This document shows, one piece after another, positions 48,500 to 60,800 of a DNA stretch of 64,000 bases (within the stretch, counting starts at the first letter, position 1; every line of letters starts with the position of its first letter). Both the position numbers and the translations under genes were made by a program. Where the stretch lies: NCBI GenBank assembly GCA_935421135.1, contig OW285191.1, forward strand, positions 6,705,504 to 6,769,503, given 5' to 3'. Below the pieces are notes generated by a model that worked only from the letters and a program-made list of their open reading frames with translations, was not told the DNA's origin and made no database searches. The stretch is from Bugulina stolonifera (taxonomy: Eukaryota > Bryozoa > Gymnolaemata > Cheilostomatida > Bugulidae).

Positions 48500-51400
48500 G
48501 TGTAATCACACATTATGTTTTATTACAATATTATAATTATTATAATTATAATATTATCAATAATAATTATTATTTAATAATTATAGCATATCTTTATAAG
48601 ATTTGTCAAATGTAACACTAATGTCTACAGTCTACAAAACTGTAATGTATGTTCATTTAAGTGTTTTAAAAGAGCTGTCATTATTTTTCTATCATTGTGG
48701 GAGTGGCACTGTGTTAGATTATGGTTCACGCTTAGACTTTCAACCACAGCTGCTGTAACAGTGCCCGTCATATTAAATTTCTCCATAGGGCATAATTATA
48801 ACTACAGTGTATATACATGTAAAAATTGTTCCAATTTTCCTTCTGTTATTCTAACAATATAATCACATACATGACGTATCTACATATCTTGTCCACAGAA
48901 CTATAAGAGTAGTCTTTCATGTTAAATATATTTTTCCTGAAGCAGTTAGGATCCCAAAATATATACCCAGCTGTCCAATATGTTGCTCCTCAGTAAACAG
49001 AACCTGATAATATATGCATGCAAGCAGTTGTTTTTTTGAATTTATGCTTACCTACTATTCAACAGGTCTACTTACCTTTGGCCAGGGCTGTAACAACCTG
49101 GAGGTCAAGGTGGGCAATTGCCCCCCTCCCCCCCAAATAAAATGCAGTTCAGCAAAAAGTTTTACTGTCCAGTTATAGAAACTTTGTCTGTTTACATTTT
49201 CTCCAGGATTCAAGTATCTCTAGTTCACTTTAATTTTTTCTACCATCAATAGCAGAGGTACTACTCGGCAGCCTAGTGAGTGTCTGCCAAGTAGATTTTG
49301 CCCCTCACCAAAAGATAGCTGAATCAGTGGCTGGTATTTTAATTAGATACTGTCACAGCCTGATCTCTTCCTACATGTGAGTCTCCTATAAAGTGAGAGT
49401 CGTGTCATCGCAACGTCTTTGAGTTACAGGTTCTAAGATGTACTTTCAGATTCTAAGGCTATGAAACTCTAGACTCTTAATCGTTCTTCATTATCAGAAT
49501 ATATGACTATTTATGATAATGTGTATTCCAAGCTTATGATATTTGATACAATATTATTGAAAACAGAATGAGGTTACATTTTCATAAGGTGAGGAGTTAT
49601 CTGTACTCTGTCAGTAATACTACAATGTGTGAACAGACAACTCCAAAGGTGCTGTAATGAACTGCAGTTTAACATGACTATGTAATATAGCCTACACAGA
49701 GTTATAACAAGCAGCATATTAGGATAAAAATAATTATGGTGGTGGAAAAAATATATAATAGATAGTCCCAATTAATTATAATTGTTAACTACTCCTTAGC
49801 TCTACCCACATGCATATGGAGTAAATGTTTTGCAGTCATACTTTCTGCTAGATGCAAATTTGTATCAATGCAGATCGTAACCTATATTATGGTAAATCGA
49901 AGTTCAAACTTCTGGTAGCTGCCATGTAGCACTATCACAATGTACCCCTCAAAAACCATAGTTTTAGTCTTTGCTTAGTAAATTTTTAAATAAACTCAAA
50001 AGTTAGGCTGAGTAGTTTGAGAAAGAAACAAAAAGAGGCAAAATTGGGAGAGGACAACTTCAGACTATATAAATACTAGTTACATGATTGATCATAATAA
50101 TATTCAGACCCATCAGTGATGTCCAAAGTTTGCCCTAGAATAATATAATCAGAAAGTCTATTACATTAATTCTGTATGTTTTCACGCATACAAAGCCACC
50201 ATAGTTTGGAATTGTGCTCTGTTTTCTGCTAGTGTACTGGATATTGACCATTAGTTCAAAAGATCAGTGTTGCTTTGGGCAGATTTTCCCAGGGATAGGA
50301 TAACTGCATGTACATACATGTACATGTAAATCTGTGGTAAATATCTAGAAGTAATAAAATGAAGAAACTTATTAGCCACAATGTAGGGTAGCTGTAAATA
50401 TAACACTTAATGCCTATCTAGGGCCCAATGCCCGTAAATTTAGATTAAAAAGTTGATTGCAAAATTAAGTTTTATATAGACCATGATGACATCATCTTTG
50501 TGGGGGCATACAATTACATAAAACTGTATTAGTTTTCAAACTCCGACTCTACTTGTAGGTGGTCTTCATATAGGCTAAACTTTAATGGGGGCCACCCATA
50601 AACAGACTCTATATATAATGATGTTCATATGGTTCCACAGGCTATGTAATAGAGCTGCATGTAGATCCTATTTTTACATAATATAATTCCCTTGGCATTT
50701 GAGCATACACACTTCTCAAAATAATGAGAGTATCACATCCATTCACTTGAATATACTGTAATAATCATGTTGAAATCATCTCATACATTATAATTATTAT
50801 ATCTGTGCGTCTTTACCTTGCTGCTGTTTGAAGTTGTTTGCCGTAACGTAGAAGATAATAATCCATTTTGTATAACATAAAATAATTTATTTTTCTATTT
50901 CTTTTAGCCACTTGAAGAAGATTACTATACTCTGAACATAATACTGTAGGTTCCATGACCCTTCAAGCATGCAGACAACATCAAAAACAGCAATTAAAAT
51001 CTAGTTGCTATCTTACAGAGTATTATATAACACTATTCGTAGGCTCAGGCTGTTGCAAAGATATAATGTATCATGAAAATATGAAAATTTCTCAATTGTG
51101 AAACACAAACGTGCAATAATTGCAATGTATAGCACAACACTACGGTACATTTATGAGTTGTGCAGTTTGCCTCGTCTACATTTAGTACTTCAGGTCTATT
51201 CAGAAAAGTGTTGCATTTCCCAGACTGAGTGGACTTGTGTTAACTTGAATTCTGTTGACTGAAAGGGGGAAACTCACTATAGGTCTGTTCTGTTGGTCCC
51301 AGCAAGTGGAGTTGTCTCCTTTATCTACATTACACTGTTTATTTCTGGGTAAATGCCAACCCGATTGCCCCAGTCACAAACTTATACCTCGGGCTATCAA

Positions 51401-53020
51401 AATAAAGTGCAGTACCCTACCATCTCAACTTGGTAGCCTCTGGGCTCCGGGGTGACAGCATAATGGATTGCAAATGGAAAACATTTATCTTGCAGACAAT
51501 GGTACCATTAAGCAGATATGTTACTAGTTTTTAAAAACCTTGGGACCTAGGTTACCAAACAAGAACCATTTTACTTTGCAGCCGTGTTAACCGTGCTAGA
51601 CCATTGGGTGGGACCTAAAAAGCCATAACAATCCTCCTATCAACTCTCTAATTGAGTGTGATACACTTTTGAAGTCCAATGTCTTAAATTTAATAGTGGA
51701 TAATGATTATTGGAAATTATTGTGTAAGGTTATTATTATTAGTACTTTGTTGGATAAGTACTCTGCGACTGATTAGCTGTAGCTATCATATTTAATACAG
51801 AGTACACACTTGTAGGTTATATAACCAGTACTTTGGTAGACATCATATTATTACAACAGATAAATATAAAATTACATATTATGTAGTACCAAGAAATGGC
51901 CAGGTATTGTTTTATAACAGCTAATTAAGGGCTATTACAAGGACCAACCTAGTAATTAACTCAGAACTTTCACCTTGTTTCTATACTCAGTTTATTGTTT
52001 TATAACATAATTTGCCACCTTTTCATTTGAAAGAACACATGCAGATAATATTTGTTACTATAATATCACCATTCAGGTATGAATGTCAGGTCATTCCTTT
52101 TACTTGTCTAGATGGACATAATACAATATATTATGATCACTTTCATGGCTTCTAGACAGTGAAGTAAATAATTGACAAACAGGGAATTGCGTTGGAGGAA
52201 TTGAGTTAAAAATAAAAGATGCTTATAAAATAGAATGTCTATGTTGTGCAATTACGAGGTTTAAGATGGCCCTTAAAATATGAATCGATAATCCTATACT
52301 AATTAGTCGGCAATATAAATCATAGCACAATATATTAACATCTGTTATTATATAAATGAAGATTTCGGTCCATTCTACTCCTGAGACCCGATTGTAAAGA
52401 GATGCATGTTAGTAATCAGTTGAATATCATGATTGAGTGAGTTTTATTATCATTTTGCACTCCCCCACCCAGATATTCTGTCGGCACTCACCTTGTCTAC
52501 TACGTGTTATCGAGGCACAACATTTTGCTGCCCTGGAGGTGGTGGTATAGTCAAACCATGCACTGCATACAGCTTCAGGATATCCCAGCTGTATAAAGGT
52601 TATCTGAAGAGTTCATCAGTTTACTTTAATTCTTTGCTTAAACCAGTGTTATAGGCCTACATTGTTATGCGGCATCCTGACCCTAACATGATTACGGTAG
52701 AATAACAATATTATGCAGGAAGTTGTCTGTATACATGTAAATGATGTAGGTAGCGCAGTGAGTAGGGCTAAGTATCTGGCATGGCGCCTCCATGGCCTCA
52801 ATGCTCTGACTCTTTCAGTCATTTCTAGTCGGCCATATAACATAGACCTACATGTTTATGTATTAGTCTATGTTCCAGGTGGAGTGATACAGTCATGTGC
52901 TCCAAATATATGCATGTTGTACAGCAAGTGTTATAATGGTGTGTTTGCTCAGGTGACCAGGCTAACTGTGCATATAATTGAATGAATTAGATTAATTTAA
53001 ATTAAATTTATATTATATCA
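48500..53020. other. Gene-poor spacer or intron
   Basis: AT-rich. It contains a C-rich run at 49121-49134 and several copies of a GACAACTYC motif (49636, 50046, 51308). A segment with tRNA A-box-like sequence (TAGCGCAGTGAG, near 52752) could be an old SINE. Open frames at 51255, 52433 and 52713 show no domain. Confidence 0.4.
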
Positions 53021-53190
53021 TGCGTACGCGTACAGTAGATACGTGTACATGTACAGTAGATACATGCACATGTACAGTAACTACTTGTACATGTGCAGAA
53101 GATAAATGTGTACATGTACAGTGGATACTTGTACACGTACAGTAGATACTATTGATATACATGTACAGTAGACACGTATACATGTAGTTG
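53021..53190. repeat. Minisatellite with GTACATGTACAGTAGATAC units
   Basis: Six to seven imperfect copies with a variable spacing of about 22-28 bp. The core is the palindrome GTACATGTAC. Confidence 0.8.
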
Positions 53191-53671
53191 TATAAGCTGT
53201 GGCAGCAGGGACACTATGTATACACTATATTATATTGTCTCTTTACTCTATACATCTATTTAATAGTTACCCTGGATACAATATATTCTATAGCTTCACA
53301 TTTGCACAACTTTAATAATTTTGTCCTGTTTTTTTATGGTTTTATCAAAATATGACTTATTATAATTTTTTCCCATGCTCGCTTTAATCAAGCCTAGACA
53401 TTTATTATAACTCATCATCTTTTCCATGCTCACACCAGGAGATAGACTTGCATATTAATAATTGTTGCCCTCAGTTGACCAATGTGACCGTTTTACTTTA
53501 TGTCAAGCCTAGACATGACACCATAATTAACTAGCTATTCATATTGGTTTATGCACCACCTTGATCCATAATCTCTTTTGCGGTGTGAACTTCATAATTT
53601 ATGTCACCTTTAGCGAAACACACCTAAATCTGTATTTATACTGTTTTGCCGGTTTTTGGGCACCAAATGGT

Positions 53672-53823
53672 CCAATCACAACACCAAGCTATTTTTAGCA
53701 GCTATGTATAGTATACATGTATAAAACTGAGCGAAAAACTTCCTTACCATTCGTTCACTGGAGAACAAATACAACTATCATTTGTATGCGTATCTCTTGG
53801 ACCAAGGTCTACTTTGTCAAAAG
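53672..53823 (+). promoter_or_regulatory. Orphan CCAAT/TATA promoter-like site
   Basis: CCAATCACA at 53672 and TATAAAAC at 53720-53727 are 48 bp apart, the same layout as the two other promoters in the window. The following sequence to 53823 could be a leader ending AAG|GCAAGT, a possible GC-type donor. No coding exon follows nearby. It could be an alternative upstream start of the decarboxylase gene or a non-coding RNA promoter. Confidence 0.3.
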
Positions 53824-54605
53824 GCAAGTTATTATATTTTAGCTTGGCGATTTTGTACTTACATTTTTTCTTAGTTAAGTAATTGTTAGTGTAGGACTTT
53901 TCTCTTATTTTTGTGCAAATGTGTAGAAATAAAATTGTGTTGTAAACTTACTAGCTTATGGTTTAAAATATAGTTATTACAAATGTGTTAGAAACTCAAA
54001 CAGCTCTTTCTTTAAATAGAAATATTCATTTGGGATACAAGACTTCGCTAAAACTTCCAAAATAATTGTAGACAGCATAATTATGTCTCTTTCAAATTAA
54101 TCTCAACTTCCAGTAAAATTTATTAGTTTGCTGTTCATAAAATTTGTACTTGTTGAAATAATTGATCCTAGATTAGAAGTATGAGTTACAAATAGTAATA
54201 TTCTACAACCAAAATGAATTACTAAAATTTCCAGATTTAGCAATTAAATTATGCAATATCTACTCCTATAATTATGCACAGGGCTAGGACCTAGCTTCAT
54301 TCTGCATGCTTTAAGTTGTTGCTCACAATATGCAAGTGAACTAGATTGTTGGTTTCATAGTCTTCTGAACTAAGCTGCCTTGCATATAGAACCCTTTGTG
54401 ATATTATTTGTCTTGAGTACATTGGGCACCATTCCAAAATTAGAGATAACTACTTAGCCGGCACACATTTAAATAATAGTTTCTCTTTTCCTCCTTGTAC
54501 AAGAGGCAAATTTTCATTACAGTTGTATGCCTACATACTAAAGGGTATGAATTCAATCCCTGCCACCTTCTGCACCACATTATTATGAATTGATACCCCA
54601 GCATG

Positions 54606-54667
54606 CTGACTCATTATGCTGACTACATATTCATATAAGATATAATGTAGTCAGCATAATGAGTCAG
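54606..54667. repeat. Perfect 23-bp-stem hairpin with AP-1 sites at its ends
   Basis: Arms 54606-54628 and 54645-54667 are exact inverse complements around a 16-nt loop. Each arm's outer end carries TGACTCA, the AP-1 consensus. No terminal repeat of a known element is evident. Confidence 0.9.
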
Positions 54668-54938
54668 AATCTGTATGGTGAATTACACCAAATGGTATCT
54701 GAGCATCAACTTGGCATCTTGTACATGCACATGCCAGAGTTAGTGTCAGACAATTCACCGTTCTCATCAAGTGAATCCACACAGTATATTGTATAAATGA
54801 ATTATTTCTATAACTGCATAAATGGGTTTTAAATTACATTATAATTATAATTATTATGTCATTTATTTCATTGTACTATGCTAATGTATAGATATTTATA
54901 CAATCTAGGCCAAGTGCACCAATATTGCAGTAATGCAT

Positions 54939-55112
54939 CTAATAAACAAAAATAGTGAAAAAGAGGGGCGCATCCCCCACTCTATATCCATAAATTGTAA
55001 GATCTCCAGTGGTGACTGGTAACAGAGGTTCACATGTTTTTCTAAGTACTTCACTATTTAACTGTTTTACAATTCCTGAACCATCATAGCTACAAATAAC
55101 CTGGATGTCCAT
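54939..55112 (-). CDS. Small exon-like ORF (57 aa), unrecognised
   Basis: On the minus strand an ATG directly after a CAG (possible acceptor) opens MDIQVICSYDGSGIVKQLNS, then EVLRKTCEPLLPVTTGDLTI and YGYRVGDAPL, and stops at 54939. Frame composition looks protein-like: balanced residues and no low complexity. It could be an exon of the unrecognised gene at 48.0-48.5 kb, or a chance frame. No domain is recognised. Confidence 0.25.
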   Translation of the reverse strand: MDIQVICSYDGSGIVKQLNSEVLRKTCEPLLPVTTGDLTIYGYRVGDAPLFFTIFVY

Positions 55113-56100
55113 CTGACCACCAGGTGCCCAGAAGGCTCACTATGATAACCTGAATGGATCTGAAACACTAGTTATACCTCATAGCTATAAGACTGGTTGC
55201 TTGCTATGTTATATATTTGTACATTAACTGACTAGATATCATTATAATGATTATTTACTATACTACCAGGGGACAATACAGAAAGTACACAAGTAGACAC
55301 TCCATTGTATGAACCCTGGAGATAAACTTCTATATTTAGTAAACAAGGTAACAATTTTAGAAAAAAAAATATATTTATATTTATATTAGATACCTAAGCA
55401 GTATCGATAACTATATAACGTTATAATACATACAGTATAAAGTAATTATATAATGGCAATACTTATTTATATGACCTGATGTTATTTGTATAATAACTAT
55501 GTGTACAGGGGAATATTTTGCCTGATAACTATACCCTAGACAGTAGGGATTGCACCATCACCTTACCATTATCCTATGAGACAAAATTATAACATCAGCA
55601 ACATAACCTTGAAATTTAGAGAAAAAGTGGTAGAACGTATATGATTATGACATGTAGCCTACAGCATTTTAGAAGTTTGTTTTCTGGAATAAATGAAATA
55701 ATATTCTAGTTATTGTCTGTTTATTTTAGTTAACTTACACCAAACGTAGTAGATTAATATATAGTTTCTTTTTCCATGATGCTAATCTGAGTGGAAATAC
55801 AGTCATAGACCTACCTGTATATAGGGAGCAACATCTATGTCCCCTTATAAGACCGTTCCTTAGCCTGGGCTCTCCTTTATTCAGAGCAGAGACTAAGCAC
55901 TCACAATGAGTCCTACAATGTTATGGTATGGTCCCATAGCTAGATGTTAATTTTAGTTTGATATGTAGATAAAAAAGATATCAATATAACAGATATTAGG
56001 ATAGCAATTTTGTTAATTTTTGCTATAAATTACAGTATTATATCAGCTGTCTAGTCAGTTCTTGGAATTTCCGTACTGTTTCCTTTCTACCATGGAACAG
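55113..56100. other. Intergenic, no recognised feature
   Basis: AT-rich spacer; nothing supported. Confidence 0.5.
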
Positions 56101-56110
56101 TATAATATGA

Positions 56111-56545
56111 TACGTATATATTGTACATGTAAGTAATACGTGCATGTTGTACATGTAAGTAACACGTATATATTGTACATGTAAGTAATACGTATGTATT
56201 GTACATGTAAGTAACACGTATATATTCTACATGTAAGTAATACGTATGTATTGTACATGTAAGTAAAACGTATATATCGTACATGTAAGTAATACGTGTA
56301 TATTGTACATTCAAGTAATACGTGTATATTGTACACGCGTGTATATTGTACACGTAAGTAATACGTATATATTGTACATGTAAGTAATACGTGGATATTG
56401 TACATGTAAGTAATATGTATATATTGTACATTTAAGTAATACGTATATATTGTACATGTAAGTAATAGGCCCTACGTGTATATTGTACATGTAAGTAATA
56501 TGTGTATACTGTACATGTAAGTAATATGTAGTATACATGTATGTA
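56111..56545. repeat. 26-bp minisatellite, about 16 copies
   Basis: Units TTGTACATGTAAGTAATACG plus six variable bases (TATATA, TGCATG, TATGTA) repeat with a 26-bp period. Every unit contains GTAAGT, a perfect 5' splice-site core, on the plus strand. Minus-strand open frames are periodic artefacts. Confidence 0.95.
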
Positions 56546-56786
56546 CAACTACACATGTATATACATACATGTGTAGTGTACATTACACTGGCCTACTTGT
56601 ATTAGTAGACTTACAAAGCATAAGATGGAACCTAGGTTTTGGTTCCATAGGTTTTGGAAGCTGAGAAGTACCATAGAATCGTTTTGCTCCTAATAATGAC
56701 AATATAAAATTTTGGTTTCATTTTACAGTTTATATTTCAACATTGAACTATCGCTATTAGACCGACATAAATTGTAGTACTGCCAG

Positions 56787-56981
56787 CCAAGGTCCATGAA
56801 GAACTTTAGGTCGCCCTATAGTAATATGTCGCTCTAGCTGCATCATGGGGGAAATATCGCACCACAAACGTCGCTCTAGCCTGTGTCGCTCTAGCATAAC
56901 CAATGCGCTGTCGCCTTATAGAAATATTGTTGGGAGAGTATAAATTCTACTTAAGTTGGCAAGGTCATGGACCTTAGCTGT
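56787..56981. repeat. Short inverted-end repeat with TCGCTCTAGC units
   Basis: AAGGTCCATGA near the left edge is inverted as TCATGGACCTT at the right. Inside, GTCGCTCTAGC occurs at about 56829, 56871 and 56886, with TCGCC(C/T)TATAG near each end. Possibly a small MITE; target duplication not found. Confidence 0.45.
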
Positions 56982-56989
56982 TTATAAAT

Positions 56990-57735
56990 CAAGCAGAAAC
57001 TCTTTGTCCTGAGATAGACACAGAACTCCTGAGAATGGAAGCAGTGATCAAACTATATGTATATATTTTCCTATTGTTACTTTATGTGGGCGAACTGGGA
57101 CGCGTTTCTCATTCGTTATATTTATCTGTACTCACATGACAGTCAGCTGATCTCGTCTACTTAAACTTACCTACGCCTAGCTAGGTACAAAAGTGAAAAA
57201 AAATTGAGATAGCCTGAGCTCTTTGCCAAAACTTAAGTAGTAAAAGATGCTTTCTCTATATTTTATTGCTTGGCTCCGAACCCGAACCACAAACAAGCAT
57301 CTAAGGCTATCCACATTTCTCCACTGCTGCACCTAACACTCTATTCTATAGCACATTACAGTAATAGCAGTTTCCCAGAAGTTTATTATGACCTACATTC
57401 ATGTTGTAGCATGATATTTGACTAGTAAGTGACCGAAATCTTTTTTCTTTATCAACAGTCTGCATCTAATTTATAGGCTTATGTTTTATAAGGTCTTTTA
57501 TGTGAGCTTTATGCGGTGCTATTTTGTCTGATTTGATGCATTAAAAGTTTGAACAATCGTATCACGTTTTAATCTCACATTATTCCAGATAACGCAAGAA
57601 GTATCACTTACATTGGAAGATCCAGGCTGAGGCACAAGTTTCTTAGAAATGGGACTGATATTCATCTGCATTATTTTTTAGCAGTCAACACAATGTTGGT
57701 CTTTGCGCCATTTGAGAATACAATCCCCCTACATC
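56990..57735. other. Intergenic, upstream of decarboxylase
   Basis: No gene or repeat recognised. Confidence 0.5.
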
Positions 57736-57737
57736 TG

Positions 57738-57803
57738 CCAATCAGATTGCAGATAGATCAATATAATTTACCTATTGATTTCTACCTTAGAGAGTTTATA
57801 AAT
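57738..57803 (+). promoter_or_regulatory. CCAAT/TATA promoter of the decarboxylase gene
   Basis: CCAATCAGATTG starting 57738 and TATAAAT at 57797-57803 predict a start near 57828, giving a leader of about 67 nt before the ATG at 57895. Confidence 0.55.
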
Positions 57804-57894
57804 GAGCTGCTCGAAAGACCGTTGTCATTACTTTGGCTGCCTAAAGGGGTGCGATAACACAGCTCTGTATGGTAAGCCCTCCACACTATCAACT

Positions 57895-60800
57895 ATGGAC
57901 ACGGCACAGTACCAGAGGCATGGTAAGACATAATATATTTACATTCTTTAAGGCTATGTGTTTTCTTCAAATATATACAATGTACATGACATTGTAAAGT
58001 TGCTACTACTTGTAATGGCGTGTAGATATAATATTGTATAATACAATATAATATGCAATACAATATAATAATGTAATGTAATGTGTTTTGGCGTTATTGA
58101 ACACCAATTGTTTCTTTTTAATTAGAAAAATTTTTTCACATTCAATTTTAATTCTACTACAATTGCAACAATTTGTTTTGCCATAACTAAATCATTTATT
58201 GCAATATAGAGAAACGTAACTTCACCGTGAAAATGTTTACAAGTTGAAATACCCTCCACATACTCGTAATATTATCGCAACGCATTCAGCACAGACCAAC
58301 AACGATAATATCAAATTGTTTGTGGTGATCAATGCAACTGCAACTGAAAAAACTCACATTGTTGATAATGTTAATGAAATAGTGAAAACTCATTCACTCA
58401 AATAATACAAACTGTGTAATACACACCATGCACTTTTGGCAACTACAATATATAAATGCTATTATTGTCATATGCTTCGGCATCAAAATAATAGCTATAT
58501 AGAATACAATCATAATACTGCTATTATAATACAAACACACAATGGTATAATGGTATAAGGTATAATAATAACTAAAACATAATGTATATTTATTACTGAC
58601 AGGCAGGGAAATGGTAGACTACATAGCCAAATACCTAGAAACCATAAGAGAGAGAAGGGTGTTCCCAGGTGTGTCCCCAGGCTATATGAAAGACTTGGTA
58701 CCAAGCGAGGCGCCAGAGCATGGTGAAGAGTGGGAAAAAATAATATCTGATGTAGAGGAAGTGATCATGCCCGGGGTGAGTTTTACTTCCTCGTTCATTT
58801 TATAAAATCACTTATTAGCCGCTATAGGATTACATAAAAACAGTGCTGTGAAATTTTTGCCGTCATATGAGCAGTGTGTTCAGGAATTTTCATTCCATTG
58901 TACCTGGCATTACCTGACACCCTGTACATAAAATTTTGGTATCACAGATAGTAGGTACATGTAGGTAGAATAATTATTGTAAAATCCATGTATAGGCTAC
59001 AACCTAAATATATATGGTTTTGGATGGATCATTAGTGATTAAATCATAATAATACTATACTTGAGTTAACTCCTTTATAGGCACGGCGGACCGGCCATTG
59101 GCCAGTATCTACAATACAATGTCATTGACAGGTTACAGAACAGAATGTCTACAATTGGCGTTCGTGGCGTAATATTTTTTAATTAATTTTGCAAATTTTG
59201 CAGTTGATGTTGCTACAAATATCTGAGTGTTCTGCATAGTACTTTAGTGAAATTTGTGACCAACCGGAGGTCCTACGGCCATTTGCGACCTTTTTCCATT
59301 TTCTAATAGCTCTCCTGATGCTCGATGTTTAGTATGCAATACAGTAAGACCTCTCGATGTACAAGTAATGCTTTTAATACACAGTGTATGCACTGTAGCT
59401 CACTAGATTCTCCAAAAGTTTATATTTATTTATGAACCACCATCAATCTTTCTTTCAAAACTGTGAGTATGTCTCACATCTGGCATGGCTTACAATGTAC
59501 ATTTGTTCATGTACATGTATGTGTAGGTATTTACAAAGTATTACCAGTTGTAATTTATAATGTAACATGTAAATATTCACTTTGATTGATTCCTGGGTTT
59601 GGTCTTCGTGTCAAAGTAGTTGTCCACCCCTGCTGTTGTGCCAAATTTCTTTACATGCACTATAGACACAGCAGCATGTATGTGCGGGCGCTTATGTTCT
59701 AAGATCTAGGTATTTAATTGGTTAGCCCAAGGTTAGGGTAAGAATTTGGGGTTCCATATACTGGTGAGGAAGGTGCTGAGGCCCAACTTGACTCCAAATG
59801 ATGTTAGGGCCCTAACATCTGGTTTTTGGACCATGACCCCTGGGAGGTACGTGCATGAAGTGAGTTCAACTGAGTTTACTGATGCCAATAGAGCAGGGAT
59901 GCCCAAATGTGTCCCTAAGGGACACAGTGTCCCTTTGCATGTATTTTGGTGTCCCTTCATCACTTCTCAAATTTTACATGCAAACATGTTTTTTTGTGCC
60001 TGAGCGGTGAAAGCAATTGCACTCCTCAAACTACACTCAAAAGCATATCCCAATGTTAAAAAATCCCCACATTTGAACATCTTAAAATATTCTTAGCTGA
60101 CACAAGTAGATTTCTGTCAATGATTCAAAACCTACAATAAATTGATGGCCTGATTGACCTAACCACAGTAACAAGATCTGAAGACAGAATAAGGTCGAAA
60201 GCGCAGCTACTCCAAATTATCTAAAATTGCTGTCAAGCTGATGACACTCTTTGGTAGCACATTCTTGTGTGAGAGTTTGTTCAGTTACCTGAATTATATC
60301 AGAAGCAAAAATCAGACAAGACTGACTGACAAACATACCAGGCAGCTAACTAAAAGAGGCGTAGATTTTGAGGATGATACAAGAGAAAGGACAACTCCAT
60401 GTCACCCACTAATAATTGTACTCACAAGTGAACCATTGAGCATGCTTTGAATATTCAGTACAATTTTCATATAATTGGCTGAATCAGACTAGCGAATATC
60501 CTCGCCGCGTTTCATCACGTTTTGCCAGCATGACGACTTTTTTCTGCTGAACAACACGCTAGTGATGCTTCCTCCATGAACACATTTTCTAGTCTGAGCA
60601 TGTGCACCAAAGCAGGAAATTATTGTTATATTACAAGGGTTTTTGGTTTCTGGTATGGTCGCCCTAAGACGACTCCCGAGTCCAAAGTGAAGTGCCTGTG
60701 AGTGGTGCTAGGCCTTCTCATTACATGAAAGATTGATCGGAGTCAGTAGTCAAAGAACTGCCAAAGACGACCCATGTAATTCCGAGTTATGCTTGTTTAC

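Noticed and set aside
52713..52985. 90-aa plus-strand frame after the TAGCGCAGTGAG sequence
   Set aside because: Overlaps an A-box-like SINE candidate, has no domain, and the opposite strand is also open.
56055..56583. Minus-strand open frames rich in YYLHVQYI
   Set aside because: Periodic translation of the 26-bp minisatellite.
59733..60003. Open frames on both strands at the left hAT end
   Set aside because: They cross the target duplication and TIR of the hAT element; composite host/element sequence.
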